Assembly: GCF_000004195.4 (NCBI RefSeq)
Contig: NC_030681.2
Coordinates: forward strand, 1,635,517 to 1,699,516
Direction: 5' to 3'
DNA length: 64,000 bases
From: Xenopus tropicalis
Taxonomy: Eukaryota; Chordata; Amphibia; Anura; Pipidae
The position numbers and the translations under genes are program-made. Under the pieces are notes generated by a model. That model had not been told where the DNA came from and made no database searches. It was given only the letters and a program-made list of their open reading frames with translations. Shown here one piece after another: positions 39,201-46,922 of this stretch; the stretch's first letter is position 1; the number at the start of each line of letters is the position of its first letter.

Positions 39201-42200
39201 CGTGCCTGTGACTGTGCAGTATAATATATCCCATAATAGTACCCAGCGCTCCTCTTTGCTGCAGGGGTTACTCCCTGTGTAACTGACGAGTATATTAATG
39301 GCAGCAGCAGAGCTTAGGGACCGGGTGCCTGGTGCTAACTTGCCCTTGAAACGTCACATGTAGGGTTAATACGGTATTTATACTGAATAAATGGCATGGG
39401 GAGCAATGAAACTGGGCCCCCGAGGGCCAAACCCTGACTGGCGGTACCAAAGAGCACCTACTAACAGCTCCACTAACCTCACAACTGCCCCAGGCCCGGC
39501 TGCAGTGCATTATGGGAAACACTGGTGCCTATGCTGGGAATGGGCGGATCCTTCCTCATAGCCTCAGCCTATTGGTGCATTTAGCTGAGTGTTGTGAGAC
39601 GTATCGGGTCAAGAATCGAGTTCTTTGAGGCACGTGTGAGTGTGGGCGTGAGTGTGAGTGTGCGCTGGATCACTAGCTCGCTCCCTGTGTCGGTACGGTG
39701 GGGGTAACCCTATTAAAGGGTTAAAGCCATTAAAGGGGTTGGTCACCACTGAGTTAACTGTTGGTGTGATGTAGAGAGTTACAGTTGGTCTTCATTTTGT
39801 ATTATTTGTAGTTTTTTAACTATTTTCCAGCTTGGAGTTTTAGCAGCTATCTGGTTGCTAGGGTCCAAGTATCCTTAGCAACCAGGGGGTGGTTTGGTTG
39901 AGAGGCTGATATATGAATAGGGGAGGGGCTGAATAGAAAGATAAGGAATAAAAAGTAACAATAACAATAAAACTGGAGCCTCACAGAGCAATAGGGTTTG
40001 GCTGCCGGGGTCAGTGACCCCCATTTGAAGAAGAAGGCAAATAATTCAAAAACTATGACAAATACATAATGAAGACCAATTGAAAAGTTGCTTAAAAATT
40101 GGCCATTCTATAATATACTAACAGCTTAAGGGTGAACTCCCCCCCCCCCCCCCCCCCCCCCCCCCGAAGGTGCACAGGAAGATCCCTTGTCTGGAAACCT
40201 CTTGTGTATATATATATATATATACACTGCCTTATCTGGTCAAAACCCATCCTGGCGCTTTGGGGTAAATGTATCCAAGGGGGGAGCAGGTTACTTAGTA
40301 ACGTTCCCCCAGAAACCCTATACACGTCAATTGGGTTTGTACAGGGGATCCATATGGGGGATCTTTCTGGGCCACTGCCAGCCCCACCCATTCATTGTTC
40401 CCCAATAAGGAGCCCCAATAACGTACGGAGTGTATAAGGTGCCAGAACCAGCGCCAGTTGGGCAGTTAGCTGCCAGTACCAGTATTTATGGGCAGGACCA
40501 ACTGCATGGCCGTTACTGTCTGGGCCCCCCAGGATCGGAGGACGGTTGGTTCCGTGACCCACTCACACTGGCCCAGCACCCATACGTTCTCATTCACTGA
40601 TCATTCTCTTACTGGTGTCCGTTATATAAATATTATGTATAATCTCCTATTGCCCCCCGTGTTGTGCATGCAGGATTTTACTGCTAGAGAGCTTTGCTTC
40701 CAAATTCCTTATTTTAACCCCCACGTTTGTAGGTTGGAATGATCCCAGGCTGGTTCTGAGACGTGTCTGCTCTCCCCGTCTGTCTCTCTGTCCCGTCTGT
40801 CTCTCTGTCTGTCTGTCTGTCCCGTCTGTCTGTCTGTCTGTCCCGTCTGTCTCTCTGTCTGTCCCTGTGTAACCGTCTCCACTAACCCTTTCTCTTTCCA
40901 ATGGCAAACCCTGCATTTGGAAGGTTATATAACTGGGAAACTGTCTCATACGGATTCTACTGCCTCTTAACCCTCTCACTGCCGAGAGAATAAACATTTC
41001 CTTAGGCCTCCTGCACATATACAGCTCTAATTGTCTTACTTATATATTAAATATTTATTATATAATATAGCATGCAGGGACCTTTACAGTAAGGGGTTTG
41101 TCAAATCCAAAAATCTTAAATCCCTGATACTGTGCAGCCATTGGTTCCCCTACAACCCCCCCCCCCCGCCTGAGCCTGATACTGTGCAGCCATTGGTTCC
41201 CCTACATTAGGTACAACCCCCCCTGCCTGAGCCTGTCCCTGATACTGTGCAGCCATTGGTTCCCCTACATTAGGTACAACCCCCCCTGCCTGAGCCTGTC
41301 CCTGATACTGTACAACCATTGGTTCCCCTACATTAGGTACAACCCCCCCCCTGCCTGAGCCTGTCCCTGATACTGTGCAGCCATTGGTTCCCCTACATTA
41401 GGTACAACCCCCCCTGCCTGAGCCTGTCCCTCATACTGTGCAGCCATTGGTTCCCCTACATTAGGTACAACCCCGCCCTGCCTGAGCCTGTCCCTGATAC
41501 TGTGCAGCCATTGGTTCCCCTACATTAGGTACAAACCCCCCCTGCCTGAGCCTGTCCCTGATACTGTGCAGCCATTGGTTCCCCTACATTAGGTACAACC
41601 CCCCCCCCCCGCCTGAGCCTGTCCCTGATACTGTGCAGCCATTGGTTCCCCTACATTAGGTACAACCCCGCCCTGCCTGAGCCTGTCCCTGATACTGTGC
41701 AGCCATTGGTTCCCCTACATTAGGTACAAACCCCCCCTGCCTGAGCCTGTCCCTGATACTGTGCAGCCATTGGTTCCCCTACATTAGGTACAACCCCCCC
41801 CCCCCCCCGCCTGAGCCTGTCCCTGATACTGTGCAGCCATTGGTTCCCCTACATTAGGTACAAACCCCCCCCTGCCTGAGCCTGTCCCTGATACTGTGCA
41901 GCCATTGGTTCCCCTACATTAGGTACAACCCCCCCCGGCTGAGCCTGTCCCTGATACTGTGCAGCCATTGGTTCCCCTACATTAGGTACAACCCCCCCTG
42001 CCTGAGCCTGTCCCTGATACTGTGCAGCCATTGGTTCCCCTAGGCCTCCTGCACATATACAGCTCTAATTGTCTTACTTATATATTAAATATTTATTATA
42101 TAATATAGCATGCAGGGACCTTTACAGTAAGGGGTTTGTCAAATCCAAAAATCTTAAATCCCTGATACTGTGCAGCCATTGGTTCCCCTACAACCCCCCC

Positions 42201-45200
42201 CCCCTGCCTGAGCCTGATACTGTGCAGCCATTGGTTCCCCTACATTAGGTACAAACCCCCCCTGCCTGAGCCTGTCCCTGATACTGTGCAGCCATTGGTT
42301 CCCCTACATTAGGTACAAACCCCCCCTGCCTGAGCCTGTCCCTGATACTGTGCAGCCATTGGTTCCCCTACATTAGGTACAACCCCCCCTGCCTGAGCCT
42401 GTCCCTGATACTGTACAACCATTGGTTCCCCTACATTAGGTACAACCCCCCCCTGCCTGAGCCTGTCCCTGATACTGTGCAGCCATTGGTTCCCCTACAT
42501 TAGGTACAACCCCCCCCCCCCGCCTGAGCCTGTCCCTGATACTGTGCAGCCATTGGTTCCCCTACATTAGGTACAACCCCCCCCCCCCGCCTGAGCCTGT
42601 CCCTGATACTGTGCAGCCATTGGTTCCCCTACATTAGGTGTACAAACCCCCCCTGCCTGAGCCTGTCCCTGATACTGTGCAGCCATTGGTTCCCCTACAT
42701 TAGGTACAAACCCCCCCCTGCCTGAGCCTGTCCCTGATACTGTGCAGCCATTGGTTCCCCTACATTAGGTACAACCCCCCCCCCCCCCGCCTGAGCCTGT
42801 CCCTGATACTGTGCAGCCATTGGTTCCCCTACATTAGGTACAAACCCCCCCTGCCTGAGCCTGTCCCTGATACTGTGGCAGCCATTGGTTCCCCTACATT
42901 AGGTACAACCCCCCCCGGCTGAGCCTGTCCCTGATACTGTGCAGCCATTGGTTCCCCTACATTAGGTACAACCCCCCCTGCCTGAGCCTGTCCCTGATAC
43001 TGTGCAGCCATTGGTTCCCCTACATTAGGTACAACCCCCCCCTGCCTGAGCCTGTCCCTGATACTGTGCAGCCATTGGTTCCCCTACATTAGGTACAACC
43101 CCCCCTGCCTGAGCCTGTCCCTGATGGCTATATTATGTGCTTATTAATGAATATATTTGCAGTTGATTTATGACGGTTCCTGAATACTTTGCACCTTCCA
43201 CATACAGCGCTGCCGCTAGTGCCGGGCTGGTTCTGGTTCTGCTTTGCTTTGCTCTCAGGGCTCCTGGGGGTTTGGGGTTTGGGAGTTGGGGAGAGACTGC
43301 AGGTTGTTGGGGGGTCACCATGGCTGGAGGTACTTGGGTCAGATATGGCGGCCATCTTTGTTTTGGGCCTAGGCCAACCTCTAGACTCTCCCCATTGTTG
43401 CTTTGTGTTGCACTTTATTGTATAATGTGGGGGGGTGGCGGGGGGGATGTTTGGGGGGGACAATGCATGTTACATTTCTCTTGCCTATGCGCTGTAGCTT
43501 AGAACTCTCTTTTTTTCCTTTTTGCTTTTTGCAGTCATTGTGAGCCTTGCACAGAGAAATCCCAGAGAAAACACTTGTTTGTCCAAGATCCCCAGACATG
43601 TAAATGCTCCTGTAAAAACACAGACTCACGTTGCAAAGCGAGGCAGCTAGAGTTAAACGAGAGGACTTGCAGGTTGGTTTCTACTGCACGTGGGACACAC
43701 CAGTACCAGTACCAGTACCAGTTGGGCCCGGGTAGGGCGGCTTCTTCCTGCTCATTGGCTGGGGCGGGTACTGCCATGCTACACTCTCAGCTCTGTCTCC
43801 CTGTGCGCCCTATTGCTCTGCCCGCCATTGCCTCTATGCACCCTATCCTGAGCCCAACTCTGCCCCATGCACTTCCCTTAGCAACAGTCTCCGTACTGAG
43901 CCGGGGGGGGAGCCAGAGCCTTTGGGAGAATCCAATTCCCCTTACTACTGCCCCTCACTCACGCTCACTGTCACACACTCTCACTCACTCACACTCTCTC
44001 TCTTACTCACTAGTCTCTCTGGTTCCCACGGCCCCAGTCAGGCTGGGGTGGGTGAGAGTGAGCGCCGGGTGCTTAGGTGCCAAAGGGAAACTGAATGAAA
44101 CAAATGTTTAGTCACTTCTTCCATAACAGCTTGGTTTTATGGGCTTTCTGTAATCCGGGGGCAATAATAGCCAGAAATCCTGTTACTCCGAGCGGGGAGC
44201 CAGCCGACATGTCTGTAGGGAGAGGCAGTGTCAGACTTGTGCTGTGCTAGAGCCTTACTCACCTGTATGGGGAGGGGGTGGCAGAGTATGGGGAGGAGGG
44301 GGTGGCAGAGTATGGGGAGGAGGGGGCAGAGTATGGGGAGGGGTGGCAGAGTATGGGGAGGAGGGGGCAGAGAATGGGGAGGAGGGGGGCAGAGAATGGG
44401 GAGGAGGGGGGCAGAGAATGGGGAGGAGGGGGGCAGAGTATGGGGAGGGGGTGGCAGAGTATGGGGAGGAGGGGGCAGAGAATGGGGAGGAGGGGGGCAG
44501 AGTATGGGGAGGAGGGGGCAGAGAATGGGGGAGGAGGGGGGCAGAGTATGGGGAGGAGGGGGCAGAGAATGGGGAGGAGGGGGGCAGAGAATGGGGAGGA
44601 GGGGGGCAGAGAATGGGAGGAGGGGGCAGAGAATGGGGAGGAGGGGGGGCAGAGAATGGGGAGGAGGGGGGGCAGAGTATGGGGAGGAGGGGGGCAGAGA
44701 ATGGGGAGGAGGGGGGGCAGAGAATGGGGAGGAGGGGGGGCAGAGAATGGGGAGGAGGGGGGCAGAGTATGGGGAGGGGGTGGCAGAGTATGGGGAGGAG
44801 GGGGGCAGAGAATGGGGAGGAGGGGGGCAGAGTATGGGGAGGGGTCAGAGTATGGGGAGGAGGGGGTGGCAGAGTATGGGGGGTGGGGTAGATTATGGGG
44901 AGGGGGGCAGAGTATGGGCAGTAGGTATAATAGCTATAGTAGCACTGCTGCCATTTATCTCCTTGGCACAGCGTTGGCACTTACTCAGGTCAGTGGGGGG
45001 GGGGGTTACACAGTGCTACATATATGTGCCCCCCCAGGCACAGTGGGTAGGGGAGTTGCACAAATACACCTGGGCTGCTTCCCCTCCAGCCACTGTTCCC
45101 CGGGGTTCTAGACACGGATGTTTGTGGGCTGTTCTAGAACAGAACCCCCCGGCCGCTCCCCCCTCTGGGCCCAGATATCAGGAGAAGGTTCTGAGGGAGA

Positions 45201-45978
45201 GAGAGCTAATGGATCACAATTAGAGCAGTGTGTTGTGTTTCACTAGGAGAGGCAAGGAGCCTAGACCCATCCATTTATACGGGGGCCGCGCTCTCTGCTG
45301 AACTCGCTCACTAACATGCGCTCTGGCACCTCCCTGCAGCAATGTAAGTGACCCCCCATAACATCTGTGCCCCCCAATAACATCTGTGCCCCTTCTTTCT
45401 CTCTTCATGTCTTGTGTTACTGCCTAGGGGGCCCGGACCCCCTGACCCAGTATTTAGCTTTATAGCCAGCTGTGTGTGCTTAGGGATCTCAGTAATCGGG
45501 GATCTGATCATAGCCCTTGTCTGATTGGTCCAGCTGGCACGCAAGATGATTCCAGGGAAAAAGGCTCCGGCCCGGAGTGTGTTAGAGGCGGGGGCCCCCA
45601 GTGGCAGTAGGAGTTGTATAGTAGGGCCTGTCCTATTGGCTAATGCCCCACTGCCCCAGTTGCCCCATTGCATGGTACATTTGCCTTTCCCATGATGTAA
45701 TGGAGAATATAGATATTATTATAGCAATGGCGAGTGTGCAGCGGTGCATCTGGCGCGGGGGTGGGATCCCGGATGGTTCTGCGCCCGGTTAGTGCCCACA
45801 CTTGGCACAGGGCCCCATGGCACAACTGGCTGGCACTCCCGGGGCCCGGCCTCTCCATTTGGGGACATTTCCAGCAGTTTTAGATAGAAATGAATGTTTT
45901 TATTAGTGAAATATGAACTGGTTTGTAACAATCTCTCCCTTCTCCCCCCCCCCCAGATGTGAAAAGCCGCGCCGGTGA
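6201..45978 (+). CDS. vegfa: Vascular endothelial growth factor A precursor, 8 coding exons
   Basis: This gene encodes the secreted, disulfide-linked dimeric growth factor that binds VEGFR1/VEGFR2 and neuropilins and drives endothelial growth and vessel patterning. Joining the eight exons gives 651 nt and 216 residues plus TGA. In order: signal peptide (1-26, cleavage after LSGA, before APMP); cystine-knot VEGF/PDGF domain (about 40-131) with Cys at mature positions 26, 51, 57, 60, 61, 68, 102 and 104, in the human spacing; one N-glycosylation site (N75, NIT); basic exon-6 heparin-binding segment; exon-7 heparin-binding domain with 8 Cys when the exon-8 Cys is included; C-terminal CEKPRR, whose terminal Arg binds neuropilin in the family. 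D63, E64 and E67 (VEGFR1 face) and K84 and H86 (VEGFR2 face) are kept; R82 is Lys. Exons 6 and 7 are both multiples of 3 nt and start in the same phase, so skipping gives mature chains of 168 and 122 residues. The start at 6201 has A at -3 and an in-frame stop 21 nt upstream. Confidence 0.98.
6844..7601 (+). repeat. 128-bp minisatellite, 6 copies, intron 1
   Basis: GTGGCACCGGGAGATGGCAT recurs at about 6860, 6972, 7100, 7228, 7356 and 7484. Two alternating variants (GGCTTTATATGGGGGACG and GGTGCTATATGGGGGAAG) show higher-order mixing. The first unit is about 16 bp shorter. Confidence 0.95.
7602..8204. other. Intron 1 segment without repeat array
   Basis: Unique-looking sequence between two arrays. 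No exon-like or RNA feature is apparent. Confidence 0.4.
8205..10285 (+). repeat. 35-bp minisatellite, about 55 copies, intron 1
   Basis: Unit consists of ATGGATATTAGTATGGG(A/G)TC plus ACCTATAGTAACAAT. Copies are most uniform between 8,290 and 9,300 and diverge toward 10,285, with a (TA)n stretch near 9,372. Each unit carries AACAAT, the core recognised by SOX HMG domains; whether it is bound is unknown. Confidence 0.95.
10432..22975 (+). repeat. 12.5-kb satellite-like array, 35/42-bp units, intron 1
   Basis: More than 300 copies of a unit containing CTTACCCAGGGGGTACG followed by TATATATAAACAGTGC. To about 15,700 many units carry a 7-bp ATCGTCC insertion (42 bp). After that units are 35 bp and alternate between GCGTCTT/GCGACTT and GTACGTA/GTGGGTA variants. 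Each unit contains a TATATAAA core. Larger internal duplications are visible. This one array makes up over half of intron 1. Confidence 0.98.
22976..23340. other. Intron 1 segment between arrays
   Basis: Single-copy-looking sequence with a C run near 23,187 and CCTCCCTCCCTCCCC. No gene feature is seen. Confidence 0.4.
23341..24030 (+). repeat. ~28-bp minisatellite, about 24 copies, intron 1
   Basis: Unit is TTAACTCTTTCCCAGGC plus a variable 11-bp part (CGGACCCTCTA or GGGAGTCTCTA). Variants are grouped: AGTCTC copies at both ends and ACCCTC copies in the middle and at the first boundaries. TTTCCCAGG is pyrimidine-rich and acceptor-like, but no exon follows. Confidence 0.95.
24031..25439. other. 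Intron 1 segment without repeat array
   Basis: GC-rich, mostly unique sequence with a 19-T run at about 24,301. No conserved exon or RNA is visible. Open frames here are short and have no recognisable similarity. Confidence 0.4.
25440..25770 (+). repeat. ~60-bp purine-rich imperfect tandem repeat, intron 1
   Basis: Repeats of GGTATGTTGGTGCAGGTAGA and AATGTTGGGGCAGATAGAGA with (GA)n stretches. About five to six copies, less regular than the other arrays. Confidence 0.85.
25778..25841 (+). repeat. 21-bp tandem repeat, 3 copies
   Basis: GCGCAGGTGACTGGGAAGAG recurs three times head to tail. Confidence 0.9.
26248..26402 (+). repeat. ~53-bp tandem repeat, 3 copies, intron 1
   Basis: Each copy includes TGCCAATCTGGGGG, TGATTAGGTGCCACACTGCC and GTTATCCTATCCCACACG. 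The last copy diverges after the GTTATC. Confidence 0.9.
26403..28468. other. Last part of intron 1, no repeat array
   Basis: Mostly unique sequence with G and C homopolymer runs (about 27,109 and 27,331) and a two-copy ~37-bp repeat (GGCATGGCCTGTATGTGCCC) at 28,160-28,240. It ends with a good polypyrimidine tract before exon 2. It is the best place to look for conserved intronic regulatory sequence because it is not satellite. Confidence 0.4.
28469..28520 (+). CDS. vegfa: vegfa coding exon 2
   Basis: This 52-nt exon is the same size as human exon 2. It follows a pyrimidine-rich tract ending TTTCTCAG and is followed by donor GTAAGG. It reads [17 protein letters not shown] plus one base of the next codon. 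It completes the signal peptide (cleavage predicted between A26 and A27) and forms the short, variable N-terminus of the mature chain. It was identified by its position, phase and the conserved AAPM at the cleavage site. Confidence 0.96.
28977..29930 (+). repeat. 63-bp minisatellite, about 15 copies, intron 2
   Basis: Units share GCCTGCTCACTGGTAGCC, AATGTGTCC(C/T)GTCC and TGCCCACTGATAGGAGCC. Because 63 is a multiple of 3, long open frames exist on both strands; they are not genes. Each unit contains an AGCCAATG CCAAT box and, in most, AGCCAAATG. Confidence 0.97.
29931..31698. other. Intron 2 segment without repeat array
   Basis: Moderately GC-rich unique sequence. No exon with VEGF similarity or RNA gene is seen. 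Confidence 0.4.
31699..32415 (+). repeat. 110-bp minisatellite, 6 full copies plus a partial, intron 2
   Basis: GGGGCATAAAAGTAAAG recurs at about 31,766, 31,876, 31,986, 32,096, 32,206 and 32,316, an exact 110-bp spacing. The first copy lacks the GGGGTTCTAGAGCGAG block. Minus-strand open frames offset by 110 bp reflect the array. Confidence 0.96.
32416..33035. other. End of intron 2
   Basis: Unique sequence leading to exon 3. AT-rich patches at about 32,765-32,830 (AATAATATAGCG, AATTAACC). No feature beyond the acceptor TGCAG. Confidence 0.4.
33036..33232 (+). CDS. vegfa: vegfa coding exon 3 (cystine-knot core)
   Basis: This 197-nt exon has the same length as human exon 3, with acceptor TGCAG and donor GTAAGG. 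It codes residues 40-105, most of the receptor-binding cystine knot: VVKF..., then [19 protein letters not shown], then [16 protein letters not shown], ending NITMQ. Six of the eight knot-domain cysteines lie here. The human CGGC loop is CAGC in this protein (G58 to A). F17, Y21, D63, E64 and E67 (mature numbering) are kept. This is the most conserved exon and alone identifies the gene. Confidence 0.99.
33296..33453. mobile_element. MITE-like foldback element, about 158 bp, intron 3
   Basis: Left end GGGGTTATTTATCAATACTG continuing GGCAAA. The right end is its near-perfect inverse, TTTGCCCAGTG then TTGATAAATGAGCCCC. The interior is also partly self-complementary (CAACCAATGG versus GATTGGTTG). 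It lies 63 bp after the exon 3 donor and could form a long RNA hairpin there. Confidence 0.75.
33454..34179. other. Rest of intron 3
   Basis: Unique-looking sequence with no further feature. It ends in the exon 4 acceptor TTCCCTACAG. Confidence 0.4.
34180..34256 (+). CDS. vegfa: vegfa coding exon 4
   Basis: This 77-nt exon equals human exon 4 in size. It follows TTCCCTACAG and is followed by GTAAGC. It codes residues 106-130 and two bases of Arg131: [10 protein letters not shown], then [15 protein letters not shown]. It supplies the last two knot cysteines (mature 102 and 104) and the VEGFR2-contact strand. Lys82 replaces the human Arg82; Lys84 and His86 are retained. Confidence 0.97.
34257..34645. 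other. Intron 4
   Basis: A short GC-rich 389-bp intron with no repeat array, ending in a T-rich acceptor. It is the only short intron of the gene. Confidence 0.6.
34646..34678 (+). CDS. vegfa: vegfa coding exon 5
   Basis: This 33-nt exon sits between TTTCCTTTCAG and donor GTAAGTG. It completes Arg131 and codes [10 protein letters not shown] plus two bases of Lys142. It is one codon longer than human exon 5 (30 nt). The human Arg110-Ala111 plasmin-cleavage dipeptide is not present; the equivalent stretch reads EVKSK. The linker is still Lys-rich. Confidence 0.95.
35498..35640 (+). repeat. Interspersed repeat fragment with (ATC)n, intron 5
   Basis: An (ATC)n run is followed by ATTTATATAGTGGCAGCAAG, TTACAGCACTCATTTATAAC and ACAAAGGCTTACAATCTGC, a module seen often in frog genomes (from memory). 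No coding capacity. Confidence 0.5.
35641..36950. other. Intron 5 segment without array
   Basis: Unique-looking sequence; no supported gene or RNA. A 35,435-35,458 C run lies just upstream. Confidence 0.35.
36951..38171 (+). repeat. 33-bp minisatellite, 37 copies, intron 5
   Basis: Unit is CAGCTACTTACCCTTCATAT plus TGCCCCTGGCTGC. Two variable sites (ACTTACCC versus AGCTACC, and GGCTGCC versus GGCAGCC) are linked and recur in blocks, indicating multi-unit duplication. Because 33 is a multiple of 3, a 465-codon open frame crosses it; it is not a gene. Confidence 0.98.
38172..38658. other. End of intron 5
   Basis: Unique sequence with an (T/C)-rich tract from about 38,610 leading into the exon 6 acceptor. 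Confidence 0.5.
38659..38724 (+). CDS. vegfa: vegfa coding exon 6 (6a-like, alternatively spliced basic exon)
   Basis: This 66-nt exon lies after a T-rich tract ending TTTCAG. It codes residues 142-163, a highly basic run with [12 protein letters not shown] followed by IRYKPKH, the counterpart of human exon 6a that binds heparan sulfate and retains the long isoform in matrix. The donor is GTACGT, the same hexamer I recall at the human 6a donor. Being 22 codons in the same phase as its neighbours, it can be skipped cleanly; an exon 5-7 junction would then read Glu-Asn, as in VEGF165-type forms. Confidence 0.95.
39731..40138 (+). mobile_element. Interspersed TIR element, about 410 bp, intron 6
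   Basis: Begins AAAGGGGTTGGTCACC and ends with TATAATATACTAACAGC then TTAAGGGTGAAC, which is an imperfect inverse of the start. Internal hallmarks are AGTTGGTCTTCATTTTG, GGTTGCTAGGGTCC and TCAGTGACCCCCATTTG. A second, truncated copy lies inverted at 57,528-57,815. Both abut long C runs. Confidence 0.75.
40139..40165 (+). repeat. Poly-C run, about 25 C, intron 6
   Basis: One of the longest homopolymers in the window, at the right end of the TIR element. i-motif/G-quadruplex prone; its length may be unreliable in assembly. Confidence 0.9.
40166..40765. other. Intron 6 segment
   Basis: Unique-looking sequence with a (TA)n stretch at 40,205-40,224. No gene feature is seen. Confidence 0.35.
40766..40868 (+). 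repeat. (TCTG)n simple repeat, intron 6
   Basis: Interrupted CTGT/CTCT tetranucleotide tract with CCCGTCTG steps. Confidence 0.85.
41126..43124 (+). repeat. ~64-bp minisatellite, about 30 copies, intron 6
   Basis: Unit contains TGATACTGTGCAGCC, ATTGGTTCCCCTACATTAGG, TACAA, a variable C run, and CTGCCTGAGCCTGTCC. CCATTGG is a CCAAT box on the minus strand. A ~125-bp non-repeat segment (41,004-41,128) reappears at 42,042-42,166 inside the array, so about 1.04 kb has been duplicated in tandem. Confidence 0.97.
43125..43534. other. End of intron 6
   Basis: G-rich sequence (GGGGGGGTGGCGGGGGGG near 43,430) followed by a T-rich tract and the exon 7 acceptor. G runs close to an alternatively used exon are potential hnRNP F/H sites. 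Confidence 0.45.
43535..43672 (+). CDS. vegfa: vegfa coding exon 7 (heparin/neuropilin-binding domain)
   Basis: This 138-nt exon follows a T-rich tract ending TTTTTGCAG. It codes residues 164-209 and is nearly identical to mammals from [17 protein letters not shown] to the end LELNERTC. It is two codons longer than human exon 7, from extra residues in the TEKSQRK segment. It carries seven cysteines (166, 169, 186, 188, 190, 197, 209). The donor is GTTGGT, which is weak at +3/+4. Skipping together with exon 6 gives a 122-residue mature form. Confidence 0.97.
43673..44261. other. Intron 7, first part
   Basis: Includes four ACCAGT hexamers at about 43,700-43,722 and a CT/CA-rich tract at 43,965-44,012. 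No exon or RNA is recognised. Confidence 0.45.
44262..44930 (+). repeat. ~21-bp purine-rich minisatellite, about 31 copies, intron 7
   Basis: Unit GGCAGAGTATGGGGAGGAGG and its GGCAGAGAATGGGG variant. Nearly all purine on this strand for about 670 bp, with GGGG runs in every unit. Open frames on both strands are by-products. Confidence 0.96.
44931..45956. other. End of intron 7
   Basis: GC-rich unique sequence, a G run near 44,996, then a C-run-type polypyrimidine acceptor for exon 8. No additional exon is supported. Confidence 0.4.
45957..45978 (+). CDS. vegfa: vegfa coding exon 8, stop codon
   Basis: After a poly-C tract ending CCCCAG the exon completes Arg210 and codes CEKPRR followed by TGA (45976-45978). 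This is the exon 8a type end (CDKPRR in humans). The C-terminal Arg is the neuropilin-binding residue in the family. Downstream sequence resembles the mammalian 3' UTR (CAGCACTTTGG, TTGCTGCTAAA), which supports this as the true last exon. Confidence 0.97.
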
Positions 45979-46806
45979 GCGCCCCCCCTGCCGACACAGA
46001 GTCCATATGAAGGATCGGTACTCAGCACAGCACTTTGGTTTCAAGCATTCCGACAAGAGGGACGGGACAAGCCCACCAGATTCTCCTTTTCCTTCCCACC
46101 TTTATTGCTGCTAAACGCCAGGCACCCCGAACCCCCAGGCTTCCTTCATCTGTTGTTTCTGGAGAAATAGCAGCCAAATTCTGAATGTGCCCCCCCTGCC
46201 CAATACGGGGCACACATGGGCACAGCCGGATGTTTTGGGCCGATACAGAACTTCTCTTACTATTCGATTTGTTTCCTTTGGATTTGCAGTTCAGCAATAT
46301 GATTGGAGGATACGGGGGGCACCATTGGGAAACCCTCCCTGCCCTCGGACTTGCTAAGAGCCGCCATCTTGGAAAGGTTCCGAGAATGTTTCAGTGACTT
46401 CTAGAGACTCGACGCCCGTGTATTTGGACTAAAGCTGAAGCCCATTCTCTCCATTACCCGGAACCGCATCCTCGTGGCTCTGGGTCGGACCCTGCAGGAA
46501 GCGCATAGAGACGTAAATACCAGACTCGCTATGGCCGCCAGTTTGTCAGGGCCGCGCTCAGCCCAGTGCCCACGGGACCCCCAGGAGCAAAGCAGTAACT
46601 CAAGGGGCGATTGGTGGAACTGATACAATGAGTTCATTCTCACCTCATTGAGGAAGACTCACTCATAATGAGTGGAAGTGCTGTAATACGAGCGGGACTC
46701 ACTCATACTGAGTGCAGCCTGCTTTCCTTTGAATGAGACTTGCCTGAGTTGAGTGAGGCTTGCCTTCCAGTGGGGGAGTCTTCAGGCTCTCACGGTTTTG
46801 TTGCAG

Positions 46807-46922
46807 ACACACACACACATGTACACACACACACACACATGTACACACACACACATGTACACACACATGTACACACGCACACACACATGTACACACACAC
46901 GCACACACACACACACATACAT
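46807..46922 (+). repeat. CA-rich simple repeat in vegfa 3' UTR
   Basis: An (AC)n tract interrupted by regular CATGTAC steps, ending ACATACATGTAAAT. CA-rich RNA is a binding site for hnRNP L, and the human VEGFA 3' UTR carries a short CA-rich element of that kind. This one is much longer and lies farther from the stop codon. Confidence 0.85.

Noticed and set aside
44228..45223. 331-codon Gly/Arg-rich open frame and a minus-strand Pro/Ser-rich frame
   Set aside because: These are translations of the purine-rich minisatellite; low complexity only.
45979..46170. VEGF-Ax-type stop-codon read-through extension
   Set aside because: The frame stays open for 63 codons, far longer than the 22 in mammals, and I see no clear similarity to the mammalian extension. 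Short nucleotide blocks in common are explained by the conserved UTR.
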